64,000 bases of DNA, from assembly GCA_018780645.1 (NCBI GenBank), contig JADMJJ010000005.1:186001-250000 (forward strand), read 5' to 3'. Shown piece by piece: positions 1 through 7,946 of this stretch. The notes beneath the pieces were generated by a model. It was not told the origin of the DNA. It saw only the letters and a list, made by a program, of their open reading frames with translations, and did no database searches. The position numbers and the translations under genes are program-made. This DNA is from Burkholderiaceae bacterium. GTDB taxonomy: Bacteria > Pseudomonadota > Gammaproteobacteria > Burkholderiales > Burkholderiaceae_C. The stretch's first letter is position 1. Each line of letters starts with the position of its first letter.

Positions 1-324
1 GGGCTGTATCACGAAGTCGCGGCCATGGCGATCTTTCACGCGCATCAGCTCCGGGCCCATCGCCTCGAAGCGGCCCGTCTCCTGCCACAGCTCGGCCGGC
101 TGCACCACCGGCATCAGCAGCTCGACGGCCCCAGCGCGGTTCATCTCCTCGCGGATGATGGCCTCGACCTTGCGAATCACCCGCAGGCCCATGGGCATGT
201 AGTTGTAGATGCCGGCGCCCAGGCGCTTGATCATGCCGGCCCGCATCATCAGCTTGTGGCTGGCGACTTCGGCGTCTGTGGGCGCTTCTTTGAGCGTGGA
301 AATGAAGAACTGGGAGGCTTTCAT
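1..324 (-). CDS. proS: Prolyl-tRNA synthetase, N-terminal part (cut by window edge)
   Basis: This is the first 108 residues of class II prolyl-tRNA synthetase, which charges tRNA-Pro with proline in the cytoplasm. The N-terminus [15 protein letters not shown] and the following class II motif 1 region ([20 protein letters not shown], then a segment ending [13 protein letters not shown]) are characteristic of bacterial ProS. The ATG lies at 322-324 on the minus strand. The gene runs off the left edge, so the catalytic core, editing insertion and anticodon-binding domain cannot be checked. It is divergent from rppH with 110 bp between the two starts. A tRNA-Pro gene lies about 5 kb away, which is probably coincidental. 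Confidence 0.95.
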   Translation of the reverse strand, partial: MKASQFFISTLKEAPTDAEVASHKLMMRAGMIKRLGAGIYNYMPMGLRVIRKVEAIIREEMNRAGAVELLMPVVQPAELWQETGRFEAMGPELMRVKDRHGRDFVIQP

Positions 325-401
325 AGGGTCTGTGGCTGTCCGGGCAATGGGTGGCCGGATGAGGGAAAGCGATGAGGGCCCCAAGATGGGTACCCAATGC
401 A

Positions 402-436
402 ATAATCAATCCAACTAAAGATTCGAGGTTGATTAT
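402..436 (+). promoter_or_regulatory. Inverted repeat covering the rppH start codon
   Basis: ATAATCAA (402-409) is repeated inverted as TTGATTAT (429-436), with a 19-nt loop. The 3' arm contains the first two bases of the rppH ATG, and the likely Shine-Dalgarno GAGG (424-427) lies in the loop. In mRNA this could form a weak AT-rich hairpin at the translation start. The stem is only 8 bp, so chance is possible; no function is claimed. Confidence 0.3.
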
Positions 437-1037
437 GCTCGACCGTGAGGGGTTTCGACCCAACGTCGGCATCATCCTGCTCAACCACAGGAACCTGGTG
501 TTCTGGGGCAAACGCATCCGGACCCACTCCTGGCAGTTCCCGCAAGGGGGCATCAAGCACGGCGAGACGCCCGAGCAGGCGATGTACCGTGAGCTCCACG
601 AAGAGGTGGGACTCAAGATTGAACATGTCCGTATCCTGGCGCGCACCCGCGACTGGCTGCGCTATGAGGTGCCCGAGCACTTCATACGCCGCGACGCGCG
701 CGGGCACTATCGGGGGCAGAAGCAGATCTGGTTTCTGCTGCAGCTGACCGGCCGGGACTGTGACCTGAACCTGCGCGCCACCAACCATCCGGAGTTCGAC
801 GCCTGGCGTTGGAACGACTACTGGGTGCCGCTGGAGTCGGTGATCGAGTTCAAGCGCGGGGTCTACGAGATGGCGCTGACCGAGCTGGCTCGCTACCTGC
901 CGCGCAACAACTATCACAACCGCTATCTGCGCTCGGGCATGCGACCGCACCGCGATGACGGCCATCCGGATGATGGCCAGCACAGCGGGCATGGCGAGCT
1001 GGAGCAGGAGCAGCCGCCTCCGACCGAGCCCATTTGA
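435..1037 (+). CDS. rppH: RNA pyrophosphohydrolase RppH (Nudix hydrolase)
   Basis: RppH removes pyrophosphate from the 5' end of triphosphorylated mRNA and so starts RNase E-dependent decay. The 200-residue product begins [17 protein letters not shown], which matches the usual RppH N-terminus. The complete Nudix box GX5EX7REUXEEXGU runs from residue 38 to 60 (G38, E44, R52-E53, E56-E57, G59). The C-terminal 40 or so residues are Pro/His/Gln-rich and poorly conserved, as is common in betaproteobacterial RppH. An in-frame ATG at 372 exists, but the ATG at 435 fits the family and has GAGG upstream. The gene ends 13 bp from the convergent proB stop. Confidence 0.95.
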   Translation: MLDREGFRPNVGIILLNHRNLVFWGKRIRTHSWQFPQGGIKHGETPEQAMYRELHEEVGLKIEHVRILARTRDWLRYEVPEHFIRRDARGHYRGQKQIWFLLQLTGRDCDLNLRATNHPEFDAWRWNDYWVPLESVIEFKRGVYEMALTELARYLPRNNYHNRYLRSGMRPHRDDGHPDDGQHSGHGELEQEQPPPTEPI

Positions 1038-1050
1038 GGACGGGTGCTTG

Positions 1051-2172
1051 CTACGCAAGCACCATATTGTCCCGGTGTATCAGCTCGGGCTCGGCCGCAT
1101 AGCCCAGCAGGCGCTCGAACTCGCTCGAGGCCTTGCGGGCGATCAGGCGTGCTTCGTAACTGGAGTAGTTGGTCAGGCCCCGCGCCAGCTCCTGGCCGAC
1201 CTCGTCGCGCACGGCGATCACGTCGCCACGGTGAAATTCACCCTGCACATCGATCACGCCGACGGACAACAGGCTCTTGCCTTCGAGCTTGACCTTGGCG
1301 GCGGCACCGGCGTCCACGCGCACCGCGCCGCGCATCTGCAGATGGTCGGCCATCCACTGCTTGCGGGCGGCCATTTTCTGCGTCGAGGCGGTCAGCGCCG
1401 TGCCCAGCGCCTCGCCAGCGGCCAGACGCAACAGCACATCGGGCTCGCGGCCCCAGACAATGACCGTGCTGGCACCGCTGCCGGCCGCACGCTTGGCGGC
1501 CAGTATCTTGGTGATCATGCCGCCGCGACCCAGGCTTGAGCCCGCACCGCCGGCCATCTGCTCCAGCTCCGGCGTGCCGGCCACGGCCTCGTGGATGAAG
1601 CGTGCGTTCGGGTCCTTGCGCGGATCGGCCGAATAGAGGCCGCGCTGGTCGGTGAGTATCACCAGCGCATCGGCTTCGACCAGGTTGGCGACCAGGGCGC
1701 CGAGCGTGTCGTTGTCTCCGAACTTGATCTCGTCGTTGACGACGGTGTCGTTCTCGTTGATGACCGGAATCACCTTGTGCGCCAGGAGGGTCAGCAGGGT
1801 CGAGCGGGCATTCAGGTAGCGTTCGCGGTCGGCCAGGTCGGCATGCGTCAGCAGCACCTGGGCACTGCCCATGCCCTGCTCGCGCAGCTTGGTCTCGTAC
1901 ATCTGCACCAAGCCCATCTGACCAACGGCCGCGGCGGCCTGCAGCTCGTGCACTTCCTTCGGCCGGGTGGTCCAGCCCAGGCGCTTCATGCCCTCGGCGA
2001 TGGCACCGCTGGAAACCATGATGACCTCGCGGCCCTGGGCCGCCAGGCCGGCCAGCTGATGGCACCAGTTGCCGATCGCCTCGGCGTCAACACCCTTGCC
2101 CTCGTTGGTGACGAGGCTGGAGCCGACCTTGACGACGATGCGGCGCGCGTCCTTCAGCACCGACACGCTCAT
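1051..2172 (-). CDS. proB: Glutamate 5-kinase
   Basis: ProB phosphorylates glutamate with ATP, the first and feedback-regulated step of proline synthesis. The 373-residue product has the N-terminal amino-acid-kinase domain (KVGSS near residue 15, the INENDTV substrate loop, the [11 protein letters not shown] segment, and a Gly-rich [12 protein letters not shown] loop) and a C-terminal PUA domain from about residue 280. Its length is typical of the two-domain enzyme. The start at 2172 ([14 protein letters not shown]) was preferred to upstream in-frame codons because it matches the family. It lies 73 bp downstream of obgE on the same strand, an order often seen in betaproteobacteria. Confidence 0.95.
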   Translation of the reverse strand: MSVSVLKDARRIVVKVGSSLVTNEGKGVDAEAIGNWCHQLAGLAAQGREVIMVSSGAIAEGMKRLGWTTRPKEVHELQAAAAVGQMGLVQMYETKLREQGMGSAQVLLTHADLADRERYLNARSTLLTLLAHKVIPVINENDTVVNDEIKFGDNDTLGALVANLVEADALVILTDQRGLYSADPRKDPNARFIHEAVAGTPELEQMAGGAGSSLGRGGMITKILAAKRAAGSGASTVIVWGREPDVLLRLAAGEALGTALTASTQKMAARKQWMADHLQMRGAVRVDAGAAAKVKLEGKSLLSVGVIDVQGEFHRGDVIAVRDEVGQELARGLTNYSSYEARLIARKASSEFERLLGYAAEPELIHRDNMVLA

Positions 2173-2245
2173 TGGTGCACCCTTCGGCCTGCGGCCTGTC
2201 CCGCCGGGCGGGAGCGAGCTTGCTTGGGGCGGCCCGGCGCGGCGC

Positions 2246-3325
2246 TCATGCCTCACCGCCTGGCGTGGACTCCTCGGCTGACTGGAAGCGAGGGTCGATC
2301 TCTTCGACGATGCGCTGGGCCTTGTCCACATGCTGGTAGATGGCCTGGATCAGACCGGCGCAGCCTTCGCGCGTCAGCGCCGAGATCTCGAACACCGGGC
2401 CCTTCCACTTGTAGCGCTTGACGAAGTCCTTCACGCGGGCAGCGCGCTCTTCGACCGGCACCATGTCCAGCTTGTTCAGCACCAGCCAGCGCGGCTTGTC
2501 GTACAGGCCCTGGTCGTACTTCTTCAGCTCGTTGACGATGGCCTTGGCTTCTTGCACCGGGTCAACCGAGGGGTCGAACGGCGCTAGGTCAACCACATGC
2601 AGCAGCAGACGCGTGCGCTGCAAGTGACGCAGGAATTGATGGCCCAGGCCGGCGCCCTCGGCCGCACCTTCGATCAGGCCGGGGATGTCGGCGATGACGA
2701 AGCTCTGCTCCGGGCCTACGCGCACCACACCCAGATTCGGATGCAGCGTCGTGAACGGGTAGTCGGCGATCTTCGGCCGGGCATTCGACACGGCCGTGAT
2801 CAGGGTGGACTTGCCGGCATTGGGCTGGCCCAGCAGGCCGACATCGGCCAGCACACGCAGTTCCAGCTTGACCTTCTTCTGCTCGCCGGGCCAGCCAGGC
2901 GTCTTCTGACGCGGGGCCCGGTTGGTACTGGTCTTGAAGTGCAGGTTGCCGAAGCCGCCGTCGCCACCCTTGACGATCAGCACCGGCTCGCCGTGCACCA
3001 GCAGCTCGGTGAGGATCTGATCGGTCTCGACGTCACGGATGATGGTGCCCACCGGCATGCGCAGGATGATGTCCTCGGCGGCGGCGCCAAATTGATCGGA
3101 GCCGCGGCCCTGCTCGCCATTGCGCGCCTCGTGCCGCCGCGCATAGCGGTAATCGATCAGCGTATTGATATTGCGGTCGGCCACCGCGTACACACTGCCG
3201 CCCCGCCCACCGTCGCCGCCATTGGGGCCGCCGAACGGAATGAATTTTTCGCGACGAAAGCTCGCGCAACCCGCCCCGCCGTTACCGGCTACGACATCGA
3301 TGGTGGCTTCGTCTACGAACTTCAT
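2246..3325 (-). CDS. obgE: Obg-family GTPase (ribosome assembly / stress GTPase)
   Basis: ObgE/CgtA is an essential GTPase that acts in late 50S subunit assembly and in stress signalling. The 359-residue protein starts with the glycine-rich Obg fold ([20 protein letters not shown], then many GGDGG and GGxGG stretches). The G domain follows: the P-loop GQPNAGKS is at residues 166-173, then DIPGLIEGA (G3) and NKLD (G4). A short acidic tail follows in place of a long C-terminal domain, as usual in proteobacteria. It lies downstream of rplU-rpmA, the classical order, but a terminator and a 188-bp gap separate it from rpmA, so it probably has its own promoter. Confidence 0.96.
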   Translation of the reverse strand: MKFVDEATIDVVAGNGGAGCASFRREKFIPFGGPNGGDGGRGGSVYAVADRNINTLIDYRYARRHEARNGEQGRGSDQFGAAAEDIILRMPVGTIIRDVETDQILTELLVHGEPVLIVKGGDGGFGNLHFKTSTNRAPRQKTPGWPGEQKKVKLELRVLADVGLLGQPNAGKSTLITAVSNARPKIADYPFTTLHPNLGVVRVGPEQSFVIADIPGLIEGAAEGAGLGHQFLRHLQRTRLLLHVVDLAPFDPSVDPVQEAKAIVNELKKYDQGLYDKPRWLVLNKLDMVPVEERAARVKDFVKRYKWKGPVFEISALTREGCAGLIQAIYQHVDKAQRIVEEIDPRFQSAEESTPGGEA

Positions 3326-3450
3326 GGTGTGTGTGCCTCACGCGCTTGGGCAATGGTAATGCAGTGTGAGCCGTCGCCGGGCCGTCCCAAGACGGCGACA
3401 CCCCCAAGGGGGGCGGACGACGCAGGAGGCCAGGGGGCCTACTGAAATGC

Positions 3451-3474
3451 AAAAGCCCCGGGCAAGCCGGGGCT
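3451..3474 (-). terminator. Rho-independent terminator after rplU-rpmA
   Basis: Read on the minus strand, an 8-bp GC stem (AGCCCCGG / CCGGGGCT) with a 5-nt loop is followed by TTTTG. It lies about 40 bp after the rpmA stop and before obgE, so it should end or attenuate the ribosomal-protein transcript. Confidence 0.75.
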
Positions 3475-3513
3475 CTTTGGCAAACCGCGCCACCGCAAGC
3501 GGTGGCTATTCGG

Positions 3514-3771
3514 TTAGGCCGTCGTCACGAAGACGGTTTGGCGGTTCTTCGGGCCCTTGATGGCAAAGGAAACCTTGCCGTCAACCAACGCGAACAGCGT
3601 GTGGTCCTTGCCAATACCGACGTTGGTGCCGGGATGGAATTTGGTGCCTCGCTGACGCACGATGATGCCGCCGGCCGAGATCACCTGGCCTCCGTACACC
3701 TTCACGCCCAGCATCTTCGGTTGGGAGTCGCGGCCGTTCCGTGTGGAACCGCCGCCCTTTTTCTGTGCCAT
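3514..3771 (-). CDS. rpmA: 50S ribosomal protein L27
   Basis: L27 is a protein of the large subunit close to the peptidyl-transferase centre. The 85-residue product begins [16 protein letters not shown] and contains [20 protein letters not shown], both diagnostic of L27. Length is exactly that of the family. The N-terminus lacks the cleavable extension found in Firmicutes. It lies 33 bp after rplU on the same strand and is followed by a terminator. Confidence 0.97.
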   Translation of the reverse strand: MAQKKGGGSTRNGRDSQPKMLGVKVYGGQVISAGGIIVRQRGTKFHPGTNVGIGKDHTLFALVDGKVSFAIKGPKNRQTVFVTTA

Positions 3772-3804
3772 GGATTAGCTCCTTGTCTAGTTGCCGAACG
3801 ATGT

Positions 3805-4119
3805 TCAGGCCGCGAGCACTGCGCTGATTTCCAGCTCAGTGAACGTCTGCCTGTGACCTTGGCTCTTCTTGTAATGCTTACGACGACGCATTTTGAAGAT
3901 TCGCACCTTGTCGTGCTTGCCCTGTGCCACCACCGTGGCCTTGACGCTTGCGCCGGCTACCAAGGGAGTCCCAACCTGCAGGTCCGCGCCGCTACCAATA
4001 GCGAGCACCTGGTCGATCACGATCTCTTGGCCAACATCCGCAGCAATCTGTTCTACTTTGATCTTTTCGCCAGCAGCAACTTTGTATTGCTTGCCGCCGG
4101 TTTTTATGACCGCGTACAT
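3805..4119 (-). CDS. rplU: 50S ribosomal protein L21
   Basis: L21 is a 23S rRNA-binding protein of the large subunit. The product (104 residues) starts [20 protein letters not shown] and contains the typical [16 protein letters not shown] motif near the C-terminus. The start at 4119 was chosen over upstream in-frame codons because it gives the family length and is preceded by AAGGGG. The gene leads the rplU-rpmA operon, and its leader of about 110 nt is divergent from ispB. Confidence 0.97.
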   Translation of the reverse strand: MYAVIKTGGKQYKVAAGEKIKVEQIAADVGQEIVIDQVLAIGSGADLQVGTPLVAGASVKATVVAQGKHDKVRIFKMRRRKHYKKSQGHRQTFTELEISAVLAA

Positions 4120-4238
4120 ATCAGCCCCTTCAATTAAAACCACCTGGCTACTTCCACTGCCACAACCACCCGGCCTTGCGGCTTGACGATTCTGACGGGA
4201 CCAGGCATGTTCCACGCCCTCATGGCGCAGAGCCGAAG

Positions 4239-4244
4239 ATTCTA
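4239..4244 (-). promoter_or_regulatory. Probable -10 element for rplU-rpmA
   Basis: On the minus strand the sequence TGCTAGAAT gives an extended -10 (TGN-TAGAAT), placing transcription start about 110 nt before the rplU ATG. No strong -35 lies at 17 bp, which fits an extended -10 promoter. Prediction from sequence only. Confidence 0.45.
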
Positions 4245-4341
4245 GCATGGATTACCTGCATGTGCATTGCAAGTCGCTCGGGCACTGTCCCAGGTTCGCC
4301 CTGGCCCTGGCGGTGTTCCGGGATAGGGCCTCAGGTGTTTC

Positions 4342-4347
4342 TATAAT
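4342..4347 (+). promoter_or_regulatory. Probable -10 element for ispB
   Basis: A perfect TATAAT lies 27 bp before the GTG start of ispB. I do not see a good -35 at 16-18 bp. If it is used, the leader would be only about 20 nt and would carry the GAGAG ribosome-binding site. Confidence 0.5.
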
Positions 4348-4374
4348 CCTCTCTTTCCTTCACGAGAGCTGAAA

Positions 4375-5370
4375 GTGCACGTCGCGTCTGCCTCGCCCGC
4401 TACTTCCCTGTCCGAGGTCATTGCCGCACTGGCTGTGCAAATGCACGAAGTCGATGCCGTGATCACGCGTCGCCTGACTTCGGACGTCGCCCTGATCAAC
4501 CAGATTTCCGGCTACATCGTCCATGCCGGCGGCAAACGCATGCGGCCCAAGCTGGTGCTGCTGTTTGCCAATGCGCTGGGTTTCGAAGGCCCCGAGCGCT
4601 TCGATCTGGCCGCGGTGGTCGAATTCATCCACACCGCCACCCTGCTGCACGATGACGTGGTTGATGAGTCCTCGCTGCGCCGCGGCAAGGACACCGCCAA
4701 CGCCCTGTTCGGCAATGCCGCCAGCGTGCTGGTCGGCGACTTCCTCTACTCCCGCGCCTTCCAGATGATGGTGTCGGTGAACCGCATGCGCGTGCTGGAG
4801 GTGCTGGCCGAGGCGACCAATGTGATCGCCGAGGGCGAGGTCCTGCAACTGATGAATATGCATGACCCCGACGTCGCGGTCGATCGCTATCTGACCGTGA
4901 TCCGCTACAAGACCGCCAAGCTGTTCGAGGCCAGCGCCCGCCTGGGCGCCGTCCTGGCCGATGCACCGCCGGCACTCGAAGAGGCCTGCGCCGGCTATGG
5001 CCGGGCACTCGGTACAGCCTTCCAGCTGGTCGATGACCTGCTCGACTACGAAGGCGACACCCACGCGCTGGGCAAAAACGTCGGCGACGATCTGCGTGAG
5101 GGCAAGCCGACCCTGCCGCTGCTCATCGCGATGGAGCGAGGCACGCCCGAACAGCGAGCGCTGATACGCCATGCCATCGAGCATGGCGAGCTGGAGCGCC
5201 TGGCCGACATCATTGCCATTGTGCGCGCAACTGGTGCGTTAGAGGCCACACGCGACGCGGCTCGCGCGGAGGCCGATAAGGCAAAAGAGTGTCTTGGTTT
5301 GCTTCCGGATTCAAAATGGCGCGAAGCTCTGCTAGAATTCTGCGTTCGGTCAATTGATCGCTCGTTCTGA
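4375..5370 (+). CDS. ispB: Polyprenyl (octaprenyl) diphosphate synthase
   Basis: IspB extends farnesyl diphosphate with isopentenyl diphosphate to make the ubiquinone side chain. The 331-residue product has the GGKRMRPKLVLL region, the first aspartate-rich motif DDVVDE (D93, D94, D97) and the second motif DDLLD (D220, D221, D224), with GKNVGDDLREGKPTLPLL following it. The start is taken as GTG at 4375, which is preceded by GAGAG and places the motifs at the usual distances. It is divergent from rplU, the standard proteobacterial arrangement. Chain length (C40 or otherwise) cannot be read from the sequence. Confidence 0.93.
   Translation: MHVASASPATSLSEVIAALAVQMHEVDAVITRRLTSDVALINQISGYIVHAGGKRMRPKLVLLFANALGFEGPERFDLAAVVEFIHTATLLHDDVVDESSLRRGKDTANALFGNAASVLVGDFLYSRAFQMMVSVNRMRVLEVLAEATNVIAEGEVLQLMNMHDPDVAVDRYLTVIRYKTAKLFEASARLGAVLADAPPALEEACAGYGRALGTAFQLVDDLLDYEGDTHALGKNVGDDLREGKPTLPLLIAMERGTPEQRALIRHAIEHGELERLADIIAIVRATGALEATRDAARAEADKAKECLGLLPDSKWREALLEFCVRSIDRSF
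5310..5338 (+). promoter_or_regulatory. Candidate promoter for tRNA-Pro inside the end of ispB
   Basis: TTCAAA (5310-5315), a 17-bp spacer and TAGAAT (5333-5338), with TG one base upstream of the -10, form a plausible sigma-70 promoter. It lies within the last codons of ispB and would give a leader of about 65 nt before the tRNA. Read-through from ispB is the alternative. Confidence 0.4.
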
Positions 5371-5410
5371 GCGGTTGATGCATGGGGTAGCACAAAGCTG
5401 CCCCTCAGAT

Positions 5411-5487
5411 CGGGGTGTGGCCTAGTCCGGTAAGGCGCTTCGTTCGGGACGAAGAGATCGGAGGTTCGAATCCTCTCACCCCGACCA
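5411..5487 (+). tRNA. tRNA-Pro, anticodon CGG
   Basis: The 77-nt cloverleaf starts CGGGGTG and closes with CACCCCG, discriminator A and an encoded CCA. The anticodon stem CTTCG/CGAAG encloses TTCGGGA, with CGG at 5445-5447, which reads CCG codons. The T arm carries GGTTCGAATCC. C at position 1 paired to G72 is typical of bacterial tRNA-Pro. CCG is a frequent proline codon in this GC-rich genome. Confidence 0.97.
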
Positions 5488-5529
5488 AATTTCCCTCATT
5501 CCATACGTCCCTGCTGATCACAGGCGTCG

Positions 5530-6576
5530 CTATCTTGCAGCGGCCGCCTGCGCAGCCGTTTCTGCCTGCTGGAAGCGCGCGCGAAAGCTCGCCAGCTGCG
5601 CCTCGCTGACGCCCAGCGTGGTGGCACTGAAGGCACGCGTGTCCGGCGTGTGCATCAGCAGAGCCTGGGTCTCATTGACCATCAACTCCTCGTTGCCGGG
5701 ATCGTAGTCGTTGCGGGCAAGATAGTCGCGGAACAGGCGGCGTTCGGCATCGGTGAGAGCCTCTTTCCAGAAGGCCCAGCAGGCCTGCTGATAGTCGTTG
5801 CGGGTGAAGAACTTGCCGTGACTCAACTCGTGCAGCAAGACCGATTCGCGTCGCTGCAGGTCTATCGTCTCATCCTGCTTGGTGGCCGGATTGTCAGGCT
5901 GCACAGCGCTGAAACCTATCACCGCCTGGCGGCTGAAGGCGCTGTAGGCACCGCCCTCCTCGCGCATCACGCCTTCCTGGAGCAAGAGAGTGCGCAGTCG
6001 CAGCTCCTGCTCGTTCAGAGTCACCTTCTGACTGGCGGCCAGGCTGAAGAAGCGGGCGATATTGATGCCGGTGTAGTCATGGCCTTGGTAGAAGGTTTCG
6101 ACGTTGTCACCGGCTCCGGCCACCAACGCTTGCAACTCGGCGTCGCTCAGCACGCGCTCACGGGAGCCACGCGTCTTCTCGAGCAGAGCGGCCGCCCGGT
6201 TGAATGCCTGGCCCTGGGCCAGCAGGCTGGGAAATTCAATCACCATCACCGCGGTATTGCCAGCCAGGCGCGCGATGCGCCAATCGGCCGATTTGGGCGC
6301 GGCAAGCAGTTGTTCCAGCGTGGCTTCCGGAATCGCCGGGGGCAGCTCGGCTGCTGCGGTCGCGGGCAGCGGCGTTGACGGTTCAGGAGCCTCGGGCCCC
6401 GGCGCAGCCGATTGCGCCAGCCATGCCGCCAAGGCCAGCACCAGCAGCAGCGCGGCGCCCCAGACCAGCAGCGCTCGCCGGTGGTGGTGCCACAGCAGCT
6501 GGGTTGCCGAGGCGGTCAATACCGGCGGGCTGGGGCGCCTCCTCACCGCCGTGGCACGTTTCTTCGCTGCCTTCAA
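5530..6576 (-). CDS. Membrane-anchored protein with HExxH (putative zinc metallopeptidase)
   Basis: I do not recognise the family. The 348-residue product has a basic N-terminus and one hydrophobic segment at about residues 34-54 (LLVWGAALLLVLALAAWLA), then an Ala/Pro-rich linker. This predicts a single membrane anchor with a periplasmic domain. The C-terminal half contains HELSH (H249, E250, H253), the zinc-binding and catalytic signature of zincins. It is followed by NEELMVNETQAL, where a glutamate could be the third ligand as in gluzincins. It is the last gene of the minus-strand run that starts with the two-partner secretion genes, 73 bp after the second OmpA-like gene. Catalysis is inferred from the motif alone. 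Confidence 0.6.
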   Translation of the reverse strand: MKAAKKRATAVRRRPSPPVLTASATQLLWHHHRRALLVWGAALLLVLALAAWLAQSAAPGPEAPEPSTPLPATAAAELPPAIPEATLEQLLAAPKSADWRIARLAGNTAVMVIEFPSLLAQGQAFNRAAALLEKTRGSRERVLSDAELQALVAGAGDNVETFYQGHDYTGINIARFFSLAASQKVTLNEQELRLRTLLLQEGVMREEGGAYSAFSRQAVIGFSAVQPDNPATKQDETIDLQRRESVLLHELSHGKFFTRNDYQQACWAFWKEALTDAERRLFRDYLARNDYDPGNEELMVNETQALLMHTPDTRAFSATTLGVSEAQLASFRARFQQAETAAQAAAAR

Positions 6577-6649
6577 CGACCCATGCTCCCGTGGTTTGCC
6601 GACGGCGCCGATGGGATGGAGGCAGACATCAAGGCGGCCGGCCGTGGAT

Positions 6650-7213
6650 TCAGTTCTTCAAGGTGACAATGGTCACGCGCCGGTTCTCGGGCGCATCCAA
6701 CTGGGCCTTGTTCATCAGCTCGCTGGCGCCTTTGCCCACAGCGGTGAGCCGCTCGGGCAGCACCCCATGACTGGCCACCAGATAGTTGGCCACCGACTCG
6801 GCGCGCAGCTGCGACAGCTTCAGGTTGCGCTCGGCGTCGCCCCGGGCGTCGGCATGGCCTTCGACCTTGAAGGCGAAACCTGCCAGCTTGTCGGATTGCA
6901 GTGCCCTCGCCAGCATGTCGAGCAGGCCCTTGGTTTCATCGGTCAAGTCGGCCGAGTTCGTCGGGAAGGTGATCAGTAGGCTGGCCTTGCCGGCATTCGG
7001 ATTGGCCGGCTTGGGTGCGGCGCCACCCGCTGCCGCAGGCCGGAAGCCTCGGGTCTTGGCACCACTGGCCGCAACCTCGGGCGGGTCAATGGCCAGGGCA
7101 TCGATCAGGGCGTTCTCGCTCACTTGCGAGCCCTTGAGCACGTTCTGGGCCGAGGCAGCGGAGTTCAGAACCAGCCCCAGGCCCAGGCAAGCAACAAGCA
7201 GTAGCGTCTTCAT
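6650..7213 (-). CDS. OmpA-like periplasmic protein, copy 2
   Basis: The 187-residue product has a cleavable signal peptide (MKTLLLVACLGLGLVLNSAASA), a linker of about 55 residues and an OmpA C-like domain (about residues 75-187). The domain contains LLITFPTNSADL, VEGHADARGDAERN and APENRRVTIVTLKN. This domain class binds meso-diaminopimelate of peptidoglycan through the conserved Asp and Arg (NRRV). It has no beta-barrel and no lipobox, so it should be a soluble periplasmic protein bound to the wall. It is a tandem duplicate of the gene at 7332-7898, even in the linker (LKGSQV, TRGFRPA, ANPNAGKASLLITF). The start was set at MKTLLL because this gives the signal peptide and the same length as the copy. 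Confidence 0.85.
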   Translation of the reverse strand: MKTLLLVACLGLGLVLNSAASAQNVLKGSQVSENALIDALAIDPPEVAASGAKTRGFRPAAAGGAAPKPANPNAGKASLLITFPTNSADLTDETKGLLDMLARALQSDKLAGFAFKVEGHADARGDAERNLKLSQLRAESVANYLVASHGVLPERLTAVGKGASELMNKAQLDAPENRRVTIVTLKN

Positions 7214-7331
7214 GGCGGGCAACCTTTCTAGCAGTTTTGTCCAATACCGGAGTGTCGCAGCTTGGAGGCAAGAATCAATTGCCGACATCCATTCCGGATC
7301 CGATCGCGAGCAGGCGCACCGGGCACCCCGC

Positions 7332-7898
7332 TCAGTTCTTGACCGTGACGATCGTCACGCGCCGGTTCTCCGGGGCATCGATGCGGGTCTTGTTCAGAGG
7401 TTCGCTGGCGCCCTTGCCTTGCGGCAGCAGGCGCTCGGGCAGCAGGCCGTGGTTGCTGACGATATAGGCCGCCACCGCTTCTGCTCGCTGCTGTGACAGC
7501 TTCTGATTGAGCTCGGCGTCACCCCGTGCATCGGCGTGACCCTCGACCCTGAACGCGAAGCCCGCCAGCTTGTCTGACTGCAGGGCCCGCGCCAAGGTGT
7601 CGAGCAGGCCCTTGGTCTCGGGCCCCAGCTCGGCGGAATTGGTCGCAAAGGTGATCAGCAGACTGGCCTTGCCCGCATTCGGATTGGCCGACGCTGCCGC
7701 TGCACCGCCCGGCACGGCGGGGCGGAAGCCGCGGGTCTTGGTGTCGCCGGCGGCCGCATCGGCCGGAGCATCGACGACCAGGGCATCGATCAGAGCGGCC
7801 TCGGTGACCTGTGAACCCTTCAGCAGGTTCTGCGCCGAGACGACCGGGCTCAGACCAAGCCCCAGCATGAGCAACAGACTGGAAAGCATGAGTTTCAT
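7332..7898 (-). CDS. OmpA-like periplasmic protein, copy 1
   Basis: This 188-residue product is a paralogue of the next gene downstream. It has a signal peptide (MKLMLSSLLLMLGLGLSPVV...), a linker that includes LKGSQVTEAALIDALVVD, and an OmpA C-like peptidoglycan-binding domain (TFATNSAELGPETK, VEGHADARGDAELN, APENRRVTIVTVKN). It lies 48 bp downstream of the caspase-bearing exoprotein and 118 bp upstream of its twin. Placement next to a secreted giant protein suggests a role in cell-envelope attachment or in recognising its activity, but that is inference. Confidence 0.85.
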   Translation of the reverse strand: MKLMLSSLLLMLGLGLSPVVSAQNLLKGSQVTEAALIDALVVDAPADAAAGDTKTRGFRPAVPGGAAAASANPNAGKASLLITFATNSAELGPETKGLLDTLARALQSDKLAGFAFRVEGHADARGDAELNQKLSQQRAEAVAAYIVSNHGLLPERLLPQGKGASEPLNKTRIDAPENRRVTIVTVKN

Positions 7899-7946
7899 GG
7901 TGCGCCGTCCTTTGATGAACTGAAGCTGTGAAACCGGTGTCGCGGC

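Noticed and set aside
5384-5404. Hairpin GGGGTAGC / GCTGCCCC between ispB and tRNA-Pro as a terminator
   Set aside because: It has a GU pair and no U-tract, and it would cut off the tRNA from the candidate promoter upstream; more likely part of the tRNA leader.
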